Shown in pieces: positions 41,429 to 50,243 of a stretch of 64,000 nucleotides of DNA (position 1 is its first letter; every line of letters starts with the position of its first letter). Source of the DNA: a virus. Position numbers and translations under genes: made by a program. The DNA is taken from positions 62,001-126,000 of IMG/VR virus record IMGVR_UViG_3300011113_000747; one strand, 5' to 3'. A model generated the notes under the pieces. That model worked only from the letters and a program-made list of their open reading frames with translations. It searched no databases and had not been told where the DNA came from.

Positions 41429-41913
41429 TACCAATCATCACAGGTGTAATAGCAAGCAGTGTAGCTAGAGGTGTATACTCTTTTACCGGTCAAGCTGACT
41501 GTTTTGGAAGCTCCCCTGTAACTGTTTATACCTCATCATCTTCACTCAGTTATTCATCTGTCTTGTATCAAAATCCAGACTTGACTAGTCCGTACAGTGG
41601 TCTTTTTATCACAAGTGGTATGGTTTATGTTGTTTCAGAAACAGGAAATATAACAATTATAGCAACAGAATTTGTCTCTGGTAGATATTCAACTTATGAT
41701 GGTTGTGGTGGTGAAACACCATCAGGAAATATATGGATACCATCTGGTAATACAAATAGCGGTGCAGTTTATACAGCATGTTATGCTGATGATTCAACGA
41801 AAGCTTTGAATCAAACTTATAATATTGATAATTCTGGTAGTAATCTTATAGCGACTGCTACCATCACAACAGATGGTTCTGGTATAATTACTGGAAATAT
41901 ACCTTGTGAATAA
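41425..41913 (+). CDS. small fibre-associated beta protein
   Basis: The product is 162 residues. It is Ser/Thr/Gly-rich and beta, with YSFTGQADCFGSSPVTVYTS (about residues 18-37), LYQNPDLTSPYSGLFI (about 47-62) and six Cys spread along the chain that could pair. Similar short proteins follow fibre genes in other phages as tip or adhesin subunits. It is translationally coupled to the YadA-like fibre. Confidence 0.68.
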   Translation: MIPIITGVIASSVARGVYSFTGQADCFGSSPVTVYTSSSSLSYSSVLYQNPDLTSPYSGLFITSGMVYVVSETGNITIIATEFVSGRYSTYDGCGGETPSGNIWIPSGNTNSGAVYTACYADDSTKALNQTYNIDNSGSNLIATATITTDGSGIITGNIPCE

Positions 41914-41938
41914 TGTGAGTAACAAATTTAATTCAATA

Positions 41939-42691
41939 TTATCCGTATAATCCGTAAATATCGGTGTTATTGACATTTTGATTAAACACTTTATCAATGC
42001 TTAATTGATCAACATTACCTGGATAAGACTTAGCAGGTGATTGACTTTGTATAGCAGATGATACAACACCTGAAAATGTGTTGTCAAACACTTGATTATT
42101 TCCTGATTCACCAGATAATCCAGGCTCGAAAGAGTACTCGAAACGTTTACCTTTCAATCTATAGATATATGAACCATAAAGTGGGTTAATTGCTGATAGA
42201 TCTTCATCAACCCTTTCTGTAATTTCATACATTCTCGGACCCCTATCACCTGGTCTGCAAGAGTAATCAATTAACTCTACAACATCACCAGATTTAGGTT
42301 CGATTCGTTGACCAAATGTGTTATATGAAAGTGAACTAAACAACGAAGTAAACGTATCTATATGTAAAAAACCTGTAAACTCTTCATCAGTTACGAAACC
42401 AAATTTTCTAAGGGTGATAGCATTAGCTCCCACCTCAACATACATTCTTATTGTACGTGGTGCTGAGTATGGTCTAGTAGGATCTTCACCATATAAGTTA
42501 TCTGTAGCAGAAACGTTGTATGTATTAACATAATAGTTAACGTTTGTGCCAAAATTCTTGATTAGATCTTTAAATGCATTGTCGTAGATGATCTGCTCAC
42601 CTTGAAAATTGTTAGCATTAAAGATTTCACAATTTGCTGTATTGGAACCAGCAAATATATCACAGCTTTGTAATGGACGACAATCACTCAT
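41939..42691 (-). CDS. 14: neck protein gp14-like
   Basis: The product is 250 residues (T4 gp14 has 256). gp14 closes the filled head and joins it to the tail. The middle carries the pattern of this family: DNLYGEDPTRPYSAPRTIRM (about residues 65-84), EPKSGDVVELIDY (about 130-142), PRMYEITERVDED (about 151-163) and YIYRLKGKRFEYSFEPG (about 174-190). The first 30 residues are Cys-containing. The start overlaps the upstream gene by 8 nt. Confidence 0.72.
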   Translation of the reverse strand: MSDCRPLQSCDIFAGSNTANCEIFNANNFQGEQIIYDNAFKDLIKNFGTNVNYYVNTYNVSATDNLYGEDPTRPYSAPRTIRMYVEVGANAITLRKFGFVTDEEFTGFLHIDTFTSLFSSLSYNTFGQRIEPKSGDVVELIDYSCRPGDRGPRMYEITERVDEDLSAINPLYGSYIYRLKGKRFEYSFEPGLSGESGNNQVFDNTFSGVVSSAIQSQSPAKSYPGNVDQLSIDKVFNQNVNNTDIYGLYG

Positions 42692-42989
42692 TTGTTTTTG
42701 TTAAGTAAAACTTACCTTTTTCCTTTACCATCTTTATATTTGAGTTGGAATTAATACTTACTTCCTCACCCTCTTCTGGTAAATTAATACCATACTCTTG
42801 ACTCACCGTAAAAGCTCTATCATCTGTTAAAAATGGTTTTGGGTTCATACCCTTGAATAGAGATTCAACCTCAATTGTTTTTCTTTGACCGCTTATCTTC
42901 TTATCCTTAGCAACTTTAGGATTCATAGGGTTCATTCTTTGATTACGACCCGTTATATGAAGTGTTTTGGAATTTTTGGGTTGCCCCAT
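42684..42989 (-). CDS. small basic late protein
   Basis: The product is 101 residues from the ATG at 42989. The open frame extends to 43055, but that start falls in a hairpin and upstream of the late box. The N-terminal half is basic and Pro/Asn/Lys-rich (GRNQRMNPMNPKVAKDKK); the C-terminal half reads INSNSNIKMVKEKGKFYLTK. No family is recognised. It is coupled to the neck gene downstream, so a head-completion accessory role is possible. Confidence 0.6.
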   Translation of the reverse strand: MGQPKNSKTLHITGRNQRMNPMNPKVAKDKKISGQRKTIEVESLFKGMNPKPFLTDDRAFTVSQEYGINLPEEGEEVSINSNSNIKMVKEKGKFYLTKTNE

Positions 42990-43015
42990 GAATTGTTTAA
43001 AGGAAATCACAATAT

Positions 43016-43023
43016 TATTTAAT
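43016..43023 (-). promoter_or_regulatory. late promoter box ATTAAATA
   Basis: Minus-strand late-type octamer 26 nt before the ATG at 42989, the longest leader among the late genes of the window. Confidence 0.45.
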
Positions 43024-43036
43024 ATAAACAGTAGAA

Positions 43037-43062
43037 AGCTCGGATGAATTAACATCCGAGCT
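43037..43062 (-). terminator. intergenic hairpin, possible terminator
   Basis: AGCTCGGATG at 43037-43046 pairs perfectly with CATCCGAGCT at 43053-43062 around a 6-nt loop. No clear T-run follows in either direction. It separates the acidic head protein gene from the neck genes and may be a terminator or an mRNA-end stabiliser. Confidence 0.45.
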
Positions 43063-43087
43063 CTCCGTATTTTAGCTTCTATTTTAA

Positions 43088-43960
43088 TTATGCGAAGAAG
43101 TCACTACCAACTTTACCTGTCTTTGTCTGGCCTTTTACCTTGTTACCACCCTTTTCACCCATATCTGGCTTCTTAGCATTAACAAGAGCGTGACCAATAT
43201 CACCTGCATCACCCTTTACCTCATCGGTATATTTACCATCACCACCGTTACCACCACTTGGCTTAAGCTTCATGTTAACTTTGTTATTGCCTTTTTCACC
43301 CATGTTTGGCTTCTTAGCATTTACAAGGACGTGGCCCATTTCTTCTTCATCTTCTTCAAGTGAATCGGATTCAAAATCCATTTCATCACCACCTTCTTCA
43401 CCCATTTCTTCACCCATGTCTTCCATTTCGGTTTCACCTTCACCGATGACACCCATAAGCACGTCATGAAGCTGCTTAGCGAGATCCTTAGAAAGGGTAA
43501 TTGTGACTGTATCTTCTTCACCACCCATTTCATCACCACCTGCATCATCCTCGATACCAAGTGCGTCAAGTTCCATTGATTCAGCGTCCTCACCACCCAT
43601 GGAGTCAGACATTACGTTTTCGTATAATTTATCAAAAATAGATTTGCTCATAAAGTTATTTATTGCTCTTTGTGATGATTTTTCAACAATTTCTTCATCT
43701 TCTTCTGCAGTAAGTGTATTTCCTACATAGATGTTATCTTCATCTTCTTTCTTGGAAATTTTATTAGGGTCAATCTCAGCTGGTTTGAATCCACCTTTTT
43801 CTGTTGGACCTCCATCTTGTAGCTTTGCTGCGTCCTTATCGTTCAATTCTTTAGCACCAGGACCTTGCTTTTTAGGAAGAGTTTTTTCCTCAACAACTTT
43901 AACGCTATTGAGCATACTACCGTATATCTTACCTAAATTCATTAGAGATTTTTTTGACAT
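43088..43960 (-). CDS. acidic head/core-type protein with duplicated motif
   Basis: The product is 290 residues, very acidic in the middle (runs of Glu, Asp, Gly and Met at about residues 120-210) like T4 prohead core proteins. Residues about 103-118 (FMSKSIFDKLYENVMSDS) look like an internal targeting helix. A TITLSKDLAKQLHDVLMGVI helix follows. Two near-identical units GHxLVNAKKPxMGEKGxNKV occur at about 210-230 and 255-275. Likely a prohead core or internal head protein. A late box lies 6 nt upstream. Confidence 0.7.
   Translation of the reverse strand: MSKKSLMNLGKIYGSMLNSVKVVEEKTLPKKQGPGAKELNDKDAAKLQDGGPTEKGGFKPAEIDPNKISKKEDEDNIYVGNTLTAEEDEEIVEKSSQRAINNFMSKSIFDKLYENVMSDSMGGEDAESMELDALGIEDDAGGDEMGGEEDTVTITLSKDLAKQLHDVLMGVIGEGETEMEDMGEEMGEEGGDEMDFESDSLEEDEEEMGHVLVNAKKPNMGEKGNNKVNMKLKPSGGNGGDGKYTDEVKGDAGDIGHALVNAKKPDMGEKGGNKVKGQTKTGKVGSDFFA
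43137..43338 (-). repeat. imperfect direct repeat, two copies
   Basis: Copies at about 43137-43199 and 43280-43338 share long matches such as GGCTTCTTAGCATT and code for the duplicated VNAKKP-MGEKG unit of the acidic head protein. It is an intragenic duplication rather than a mobile element. Confidence 0.7.
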
Positions 43961-43966
43961 ATAATT

Positions 43967-43974
43967 TATTTAGT
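43967..43974 (-). promoter_or_regulatory. late promoter box ACTAAATA
   Basis: Minus-strand late octamer, 6 nt before the ATG at 43960; touches the stop of the upstream gene. Confidence 0.7.
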
Positions 43975-44189
43975 CAGAAACGAATAAAAACACAAGTAAA
44001 TGAGTTAGTTTCATCCATTTTTGACATATGTACAAGCATGTAACCGTACTTTTTGATTTCTTTCCTTAAAGTTGGAAATCTTTCCTTATGAATATTAATA
44101 ATAATACTTTTATGTATATCATCATAAAGTACCGTATCTGTGAATTCCTCACAGACTGCAACCACTCGCGAAACAAGTGCATTAGTCAT
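43974..44189 (-). CDS. small hypothetical protein
   Basis: The product is 71 residues, not recognised. It is an alpha/beta sequence with VVAVCEEFTDTVLYDDIHKS (about residues 9-28) and YGYMLVHMSKMDETNSF (about 48-64). The late box 6 nt before the ATG and the tight packing against neighbours support that it is a gene. It is divergent from the terminase gene with 17 bp between the start codons. Confidence 0.6.
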   Translation of the reverse strand: MTNALVSRVVAVCEEFTDTVLYDDIHKSIIINIHKERFPTLRKEIKKYGYMLVHMSKMDETNSFTCVFIRF

Positions 44190-44190
44190 A

Positions 44191-44196
44191 TATAAT
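44191..44196 (+). promoter_or_regulatory. -10 box TATAAT before terminase
   Basis: TATAAT 10 nt before the ATG at 44207. No -35 box is visible. It shares its last base with the minus-strand late box at 44196-44203, all within a 17-bp intergenic space. Confidence 0.4.
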
Positions 44197-44203
44197 ATTT
44201 AGA
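44196..44203 (-). promoter_or_regulatory. late promoter box TCTAAATA
   Basis: Minus-strand late octamer, 6 nt before the ATG at 44189. Confidence 0.6.
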
Positions 44204-44206
44204 GAT

Positions 44207-45898
44207 ATGTCAGGTCCCATAAAAAAGAAACAAACTTACTTAAATAACCCAAACCTACCAACTTCTGGTGCAGTATTTGAATATACCCCAAAGATGGTAA
44301 AGGAAATCAAGAAGTGTTCTCAAAACATATTACATTTTGCAGAAGAGTATTTCTTTATTGTTCACCCTGATAAAGGTAGAATGAAAATACCTCTTAGACC
44401 TTACCAGAAGAGAGTACTAAGAAAGATGAGAGACAACAGATTCTTCATTCTTCTTTCACCACGTCAGTCAGGTAAGTCAACCATGTATACTATTTACTCT
44501 TTGTGGCATGCATGTTTTGAAGCTGATAAGCGTGTTGTTATTGTAGCTAACAAAGAGGCAACTGCAATTGAAATCTTCAAACGTATTAGATTAGCTTATG
44601 AGGAACTACCTAACTGGTTAAAACCGGGTGTTGAAGAGTATGGAAAAACTTCTATGAAGTTAGCTAATGGTTCTGAAATCGGTATTTCAACCACAACAGG
44701 AAGCGCAGCTCGTGGTATGTCTATTTCCTTATTATTCATTGACGAGCTTGCATTCATTGAGCCTGGGTTGATGGAAGATTTTTGGAAATCCGTTTACCCT
44801 ACAATTTCCTCAGCTGAAAAAGCAAAGATCTTTATTGCATCAACACCTAATGGTACAGGAAATCTTTTCCATAAGTTATGGATGGGTGCAATGAAGGGTG
44901 ATAATGGGTTTGGTTTTGATGAAATTAAATGGGATGAACCACCAAGACGAGATGAAGCGTTTAAAAAGAAGACCATTGAAAACCTAGGTTCATATGAAGC
45001 TTGGTTACAAGAATATGAGTGTGTTTTCCTTCAGCATGGTGATGGTGCTATTGACCATGAATATTTTGATAAGTTAATTAAGAGTGCTAAACAACCAGTG
45101 GAGATTTATGAAAATGGTTGTTATAGAATTTTTGAACCACCACGACCTGAACGAATTTATGCAGCTGGTGTGGATACAGCAGAAGGTATCGGAAAAGATT
45201 ACTCCGTTATTAATATATACGATTTAACTGACCTTTCTAACATTGAGCAGGTAGCTGTTTATTCAAACAATAAGATATCACCTTACGATTTTTCCACAAA
45301 AGTACCTGAAATATTAGCACAATGGGGTAAACCACTTGCATTAGTTGAACGAAATGGTGTTGGAGCTCAGATTGCCGATGCTTTGAGGAACAGATTTTCC
45401 TATGAACGTCTTGTAAACTGGGGTGGTCAACTAGCTAACCGTAAACAACAAAATGGTATGATTTGCCATTCCAACACTAAAGGAAAAGCTGTTACCAATA
45501 TGAGGTATTGGGTATCAGAGCTCAAGTGTGTGAAGTTAAATGATTTAGAGACGATTAGAGAGTTCCGTGATTTTATTAGATATCCTAATGGTACATGGGC
45601 TGCTAAAGATGGTTGTAATGATGATAAGGTGATGTCTACTATATGGGCTCTAATGGCACTTTATGAGGATATTTGCCAGGTGTACTTTGAAATAGCTGAG
45701 ACAGATGATAATAATAAACCTAAAAAACTTGTGGTTACTGATTTCGGAATGAACCTAATGGTTAATCCAAAGTCACTTTATGGTGATAATGAGTTATTTA
45801 AAAATGATATCTTTACACTACCTTGTGTATTTGGTATGGGTGATCAGGTTTACAGTGATATAAATATGTTAGAAGACGAAGGTTGGGCTATACTATGA
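44207..45898 (+). CDS. 17: terminase large subunit gp17
   Basis: The product is 563 residues (T4 gp17 has 610). It is the ATP-driven motor that packages DNA into the prohead and cuts concatemers. The ATPase domain has LRPYQKRVLRKM (about residues 63-74), Walker A SPRQSGKST (about 84-92), Walker B LLFIDELAFIEP (about 175-186) and the coupling motif STPNGTGN (about 210-217). The nuclease domain begins near residue 320 with AAGVDTAEGIGKDYSV, containing the first metal Asp, then ALVERNGVG and later GCNDDKVMS acidic residues. It overlaps the next gene by ATGA. Confidence 0.95.
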   Translation: MSGPIKKKQTYLNNPNLPTSGAVFEYTPKMVKEIKKCSQNILHFAEEYFFIVHPDKGRMKIPLRPYQKRVLRKMRDNRFFILLSPRQSGKSTMYTIYSLWHACFEADKRVVIVANKEATAIEIFKRIRLAYEELPNWLKPGVEEYGKTSMKLANGSEIGISTTTGSAARGMSISLLFIDELAFIEPGLMEDFWKSVYPTISSAEKAKIFIASTPNGTGNLFHKLWMGAMKGDNGFGFDEIKWDEPPRRDEAFKKKTIENLGSYEAWLQEYECVFLQHGDGAIDHEYFDKLIKSAKQPVEIYENGCYRIFEPPRPERIYAAGVDTAEGIGKDYSVINIYDLTDLSNIEQVAVYSNNKISPYDFSTKVPEILAQWGKPLALVERNGVGAQIADALRNRFSYERLVNWGGQLANRKQQNGMICHSNTKGKAVTNMRYWVSELKCVKLNDLETIREFRDFIRYPNGTWAAKDGCNDDKVMSTIWALMALYEDICQVYFEIAETDDNNKPKKLVVTDFGMNLMVNPKSLYGDNELFKNDIFTLPCVFGMGDQVYSDINMLEDEGWAIL

Positions 45899-46470
45899 GT
45901 GATATTATTCAACAAACATATCTTAATAAATCTAGAAAGGATAAGTTCCTTTTTACGTTGAATTTACCTAACGCCCTTAAAGGTAAAAACAGCATTACAC
46001 AAAGAAGTGATTCAAAACTCAATTTAGATGCTTTGCAATTTTCAGTATATGGTACTATTATACCTAAAATTGAAAAACCAGCTGTAGAAATAAGATATTC
46101 AGGTAATACATTATATAACTCAGCGCATTCTATTAACTCTTACCCACCTGTAACGGTAAATTTTACTATTGATAATAGATTTAACAATTACTGGGCTATA
46201 TATTCTTGGTTAAACCTAATGCACGATCAAATAGATGGTGCATATGATAAAGAAAATCTTATTTTAGAAAAAAAATTCGAAAATTACCAAGCAGATTTTA
46301 TTGTAACAGCCCTTGATGAATTTGATAAACCTGTAATTTCATTCAATTATATAAAAGCATTTCCTACCGAGCTTGGTGAGATAGAACTTAACTATAGAAA
46401 TGCAGAAGAGGTGCAATGCACGTTCACTTTTGTATATTCTCAGTTAAAAGTTAATTTGGTGAGTTTATAA
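45895..46470 (+). CDS. tail tube-like protein (gp19 fold paralogue)
   Basis: The product is 191 residues from the ATG at 45895, which overlaps the terminase stop; an ATG at 45883 lies inside gene 17. The segments FLFTLNLPNAL, YGTIIPKIEKPAVEIRYSG, PPVTVNFTIDNRFNNYWAIY and PTELGEIELNYRNAEEVQCTF fit the beta-barrel pattern of phage tail tube and tube-like baseplate proteins. T4 has no gene between 17 and 18, so this is an addition shared with marine relatives. Could be a tube-terminator or tube-initiator subunit. Confidence 0.62.
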   Translation: MSDIIQQTYLNKSRKDKFLFTLNLPNALKGKNSITQRSDSKLNLDALQFSVYGTIIPKIEKPAVEIRYSGNTLYNSAHSINSYPPVTVNFTIDNRFNNYWAIYSWLNLMHDQIDGAYDKENLILEKKFENYQADFIVTALDEFDKPVISFNYIKAFPTELGEIELNYRNAEEVQCTFTFVYSQLKVNLVSL

Positions 46471-46489
46471 AAAAATAAAGTTGCCAAAA

Positions 46490-46497
46490 CATAAATA
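46490..46497 (+). promoter_or_regulatory. late promoter box CATAAATA
   Basis: Late octamer 5 nt before the ATG of the tail sheath gene (46503). Confidence 0.72.
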
Positions 46498-46502
46498 TCT
46501 GT

Positions 46503-48893
46503 ATGGCAAGACGTATTCAATCACCAGGAGTTCAAATTACCGAATTCGATTATTCAGAAAGACCACCATTGGCAACAGGCACTTCTGTTTTTGTAACAGG
46601 GTTTGCTGATCAAGGTCCAACAGACGAAATTAATTTCATTCAAAGCATCAACGATTTCACAAATCTTTACGGTGCTCCAACCAATGCAGCTGAACGTTAC
46701 TTTTACCACACAGTAAAAGGTGTTCTTAACTCAAATGCAACAGTTATCACCAACAGAATGCCTTATGGTTCTGGGGGTGGGGATGGTTTCGGCTCATATT
46801 ATACAGCACTAGTTTACCCTACTAAACTTGTTAATCCTAGCCTTTCTGGTACAACAGGTATTACAAGCAACCTCAATGCTGTATCCGGTGTATATTTCCT
46901 CGGTGCACCTAAATCATTATCACTTACCAAATCTGAGTATGAGTCTATTATTGATGGTACAGCTTTCAATTGGTCTGCTACAGCAACTGAACTAAGCGGT
47001 TTATCTGCTCTTTCAACTTTAGGTAGTGCTGGTGTTATTGTTTTAAATGAAAGACAAACAGCAATCGATCAATCATTCCAAGGTTATTACATTGGGTTAG
47101 CTGATAACTTTGATGCTGATAACCAAAATTCAGATTTCAATAAAATCCGCAACATTAAAACTGTTACAAATGTTGGAACTGGTTCTGGTATTACAAATTT
47201 TATTGATGTACCAACCACAACTCTTGCTTTCCAAATTACATCTTTAGCATCTGCGAATGTAAATTCTCTTGCAAGATCAATTGAAACTGGTTCAGATGGT
47301 TACATTATTGGTAATAGATTAGAGTTTGATGATGTACTTAACGTTGGTATTTACAAACTCACAAATAGTGTATTCCAAGACGATCCAACAAAACTTGTAT
47401 ATGCTCTTCAAGAACTCTATACAGGTTCTGCTACAAACAATTTTAGACAAGTAGCAGCTCCTACAGGTGGTGAACCTGTAACTTATAGCTTACAAACTAT
47501 TGTTGGTAACAGAAGTCCAAATGCTACAATGTTGATTAATCCATATATCAATAACGTTGCATCTGATAGTGTGGGTAGAGGTTCATCTTATGATACTAAT
47601 TCACAATATATTACTCTCAAGAAAGTAAGATTGCTAACACAAACCCTTGTTGATGGTGTAAGTAGCGCAACCCTCTCTGCTTCTATTGGATTTTCTAATC
47701 AAAGTGGTGTTTCAGGTGGTTGGGGTACAATTATTAATCAATTAAGTACATCTCTTGGTTTAGCAGATTCAATTTACCCACTTGGTACATACAATCCGGT
47801 TGGTAATACAAATTTAAAAGTGATCGGTAATGTACCAACTAAAGTTGAAAAATCCTTAGGTAAGGTAAAAGATCCTGAAATCTTTGATGTTGATGTTCTT
47901 GTTGAAGGTGGTCTTGGTACCATTTATACCTTCACAACAATTGCTAGTACATCAGCATATGATGATACTATTTCTAATTCAACATTTACCACGGAGTTGA
48001 GTGAACTTCAAGGAGGATTAGTTACATCAAATGATATTCTTACGAATTATCAAGCAGTAGCTAACAAGTTCCTTGAACTTGCACAACCTGAAAAGGATGG
48101 TGGTAGGGGTGATACATTCTTTGTAGCAGATCCTATCAGACAGTTCTTTATTACTGGTGCTAATTCTAAGTTAATTGATAAGACCAGCAGCTCTAACAAC
48201 TACCAGAAGATTTATTACGCACTTAGAAACCTCTATAGTAATTATGATACATCTTATGCAGGTGCTTACCCTAACTGGTTAGCAGTTATTGATGATGTAA
48301 CCGGATTACAAACATGGGTACCACCTTCAGGTTTTGTAGCTGCTATTATGGCTAATACCGATGCAGGTACCGGTCCATGGGAAGCACCAGCAGGTTTTAA
48401 TCGTGGTATAATTAGAGGTGTTGTTGATGTTGCTTGGAATCCAAATCAACGTCAACGTGATGACCTTTACAAAATTAGTTTGAACCCAATCGCTTCATTC
48501 CCAGGTCAGGGTACAGTAGTTTATGGTCAGAAAACACTTCAGAATAAGCCAAGTGCTTTCGATAGAATTAATGTACGTCGTAACTTCCTCTTCATGGAGA
48601 AGACAGTTAAAGATATCATGAAGTTCTTCGTATTTGAACCAAATACTAAGTTTACAAGAGATAGAGTTCTTGCAACCCTTAATCCGTTCTTTATCAATAT
48701 CCAAGCTAACGGTGGTCTTTATGACTTCCTTGTAGTCTGCGATGAGAGAAATAACTCAGATGCGACAATCGAAGATAATACTTTAGTTGTTGATATTTAT
48801 CTCAAGCCAACAAGAACAGCAGAATTCATCCTAGTTAACTTCTATGCTACAAGACAAAGCGCTAGCTTTGAAGAATTAGTAGCAAGAGCATAA
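46503..48893 (+). CDS. 18: tail sheath protein gp18
   Basis: The product is 796 residues, longer than T4 gp18 (659), with extra length in the surface domains. The contractile sheath surrounds the tube. The start SPGVQITEFDYSERPPLATG with VFVTGFADQGP (about residues 30-40) is the sheath N-terminus. The C-terminal polymerising domain is well conserved: GIIRGVVDVAWNPNQRQRDD (about 636-655), INVRRNFLFMEKTVKDIMKF (about 690-709) and the final strand AEFILVNFYATRQSASFEEL. It is followed by the tube gene after 19 nt. Confidence 0.95.
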   Translation: MARRIQSPGVQITEFDYSERPPLATGTSVFVTGFADQGPTDEINFIQSINDFTNLYGAPTNAAERYFYHTVKGVLNSNATVITNRMPYGSGGGDGFGSYYTALVYPTKLVNPSLSGTTGITSNLNAVSGVYFLGAPKSLSLTKSEYESIIDGTAFNWSATATELSGLSALSTLGSAGVIVLNERQTAIDQSFQGYYIGLADNFDADNQNSDFNKIRNIKTVTNVGTGSGITNFIDVPTTTLAFQITSLASANVNSLARSIETGSDGYIIGNRLEFDDVLNVGIYKLTNSVFQDDPTKLVYALQELYTGSATNNFRQVAAPTGGEPVTYSLQTIVGNRSPNATMLINPYINNVASDSVGRGSSYDTNSQYITLKKVRLLTQTLVDGVSSATLSASIGFSNQSGVSGGWGTIINQLSTSLGLADSIYPLGTYNPVGNTNLKVIGNVPTKVEKSLGKVKDPEIFDVDVLVEGGLGTIYTFTTIASTSAYDDTISNSTFTTELSELQGGLVTSNDILTNYQAVANKFLELAQPEKDGGRGDTFFVADPIRQFFITGANSKLIDKTSSSNNYQKIYYALRNLYSNYDTSYAGAYPNWLAVIDDVTGLQTWVPPSGFVAAIMANTDAGTGPWEAPAGFNRGIIRGVVDVAWNPNQRQRDDLYKISLNPIASFPGQGTVVYGQKTLQNKPSAFDRINVRRNFLFMEKTVKDIMKFFVFEPNTKFTRDRVLATLNPFFINIQANGGLYDFLVVCDERNNSDATIEDNTLVVDIYLKPTRTAEFILVNFYATRQSASFEELVARA

Positions 48894-48899
48894 TGGGTA

Positions 48900-48907
48900 A
48901 CTAAATA
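48900..48907 (+). promoter_or_regulatory. late promoter box ACTAAATA
   Basis: Late octamer 5 nt before the ATG at 48913 of the tube gene. Confidence 0.7.
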
Positions 48908-48912
48908 TTATT

Positions 48913-49485
48913 ATGGCACAAAATATCCAACAATTCTACAAAACAGCAAAAAATAGAGACTTCTCAAGAGATTTCCTCTTGAGAGTCACTAATATGAGTG
49001 TTGCAGGTCTTCCTCAGATTACTGAGGATGATCTTGTTTATGTAAAAACAGCTACATTACCTGGTAGAGATATCGGTAACGTTGCTGTACCTTACATGGG
49101 CTTACAGTTTAACGTTCCTGGCGCTGCATCATACCCTGGTTCAGATTCATATAAACTTACATTTTATCTTGATGATCCTGGTCAAAACCAGAATGATTTA
49201 AGATCTAAGTTTGAAGCTGCATCAAGAAATATTTTTGATGATCTTACTTCAACAGGTCTTTATCAAGTTCCTGGAAATGAATCACAAATTGTGTTAACCC
49301 AACTTAATAAAAGCCTTGCACCAACCGGTAATGCATATAAGCTTGTAGGTGTCTCTATTAGAAAAATTGGTAATATTGAATATAAAATTGCTGAAGGTAA
49401 AGGTGAAACTCTTTCACTTGATGTTGATTTTGCATATCACTATTACACAACAGAACAATTCCCTGATAGAGCTGTTACTAATTAA
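48913..49485 (+). CDS. 19: tail tube protein gp19
   Basis: The product is 190 residues (T4 gp19 has 163). The tube monomer stacks as hexamers inside the sheath. Recognisable parts are RDFLLRVTNMSVAGLPQITE (about residues 19-38), VKTATLPGRDIGNVAVPYMG (about 44-63), YKLTFYLDDPGQNQNDLRSK and the final VDFAYHYYTTEQ strand. Order sheath-tube is the same as in T4. Confidence 0.88.
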   Translation: MAQNIQQFYKTAKNRDFSRDFLLRVTNMSVAGLPQITEDDLVYVKTATLPGRDIGNVAVPYMGLQFNVPGAASYPGSDSYKLTFYLDDPGQNQNDLRSKFEAASRNIFDDLTSTGLYQVPGNESQIVLTQLNKSLAPTGNAYKLVGVSIRKIGNIEYKIAEGKGETLSLDVDFAYHYYTTEQFPDRAVTN

Positions 49486-49496
49486 TAAGTAATTAA

Positions 49497-50207
49497 ATGC
49501 CAAGAAGAACAGAACAATTTCTTGCTTATCTGGGTAAGAATTGGAACAATTCGTTACCTCTCAGAAATCTCTGGGAGGTAAACTTTTCTGTACCCCTAGC
49601 TCGCGAGATCAATTTAGATGTAGGATCACCCACTGTAACACAAGGTGGAGCTGTTGATTTAGAATCAAACATACAAAGAGTAATTGAGACTTATGAAGGA
49701 GCAAAAAGATTTAGCGTCATACCAGGTTTTTTTACCTCACAGAGTAATGGTGAAGTAAGTAATATTTCATTTTTAGCACAGAGTATATCACTACCAACAG
49801 ATGCTTTTGATGTTTCTGTATCAAATAATGATAATGCTGGTGGTTATAGAGGCGGCTACATTGGAGGTGATAGAACACAATATCAACCACTCACCATCTC
49901 GTTTTTAGAAACTAATATTGATGTATTTGAATATCTACTAAGACCATGGACTATTGCATGTGCATACAAAGGTCTCATTGAAGATGGTATTCCAGGTACT
50001 AATATTAAAGCAGGTATGGAAGTTATACAGTATAGTAGACAGGGGTTTAATGTTGATACGTGGTTACCACGTAAACAATATTCTTTTCAAGGTGTTGTGC
50101 CGATTTCGATTGAGGGTGATAAACTCACTTACGAACCAAACGATATTAGTAATATTGTAAGATCCGCATCGTTTACGTTTAAAGATTACACAATGAAAAA
50201 ACCTTAA
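49497..50207 (+). CDS. tube-like baseplate/tail protein
   Basis: The product is 236 residues. The segments RNLWEVNFSVPLAREI, ISFLAQSISLPTDAFDVSVS, YQPLTISFLETNIDVFEYLL and DISNIVRSASFTFKDYTM follow the tail-tube fold, so this is a third tube-like protein in a row. By fold it may correspond to T4 gp54 or a similar tube initiator, although those are larger. No clear late box is upstream; it is probably read through from gene 19. Confidence 0.68.
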   Translation: MPRRTEQFLAYLGKNWNNSLPLRNLWEVNFSVPLAREINLDVGSPTVTQGGAVDLESNIQRVIETYEGAKRFSVIPGFFTSQSNGEVSNISFLAQSISLPTDAFDVSVSNNDNAGGYRGGYIGGDRTQYQPLTISFLETNIDVFEYLLRPWTIACAYKGLIEDGIPGTNIKAGMEVIQYSRQGFNVDTWLPRKQYSFQGVVPISIEGDKLTYEPNDISNIVRSASFTFKDYTMKKP

Positions 50208-50229
50208 CCTGGTTTAGTTAATTACACTG

Positions 50230-50237
50230 TATAAATA
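50230..50237 (+). promoter_or_regulatory. late promoter box TATAAATA
   Basis: Exact T4 late consensus, 6 nt before the GTG at 50244. It supports the GTG as start. Confidence 0.78.
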
Positions 50238-50243
50238 CCATCG

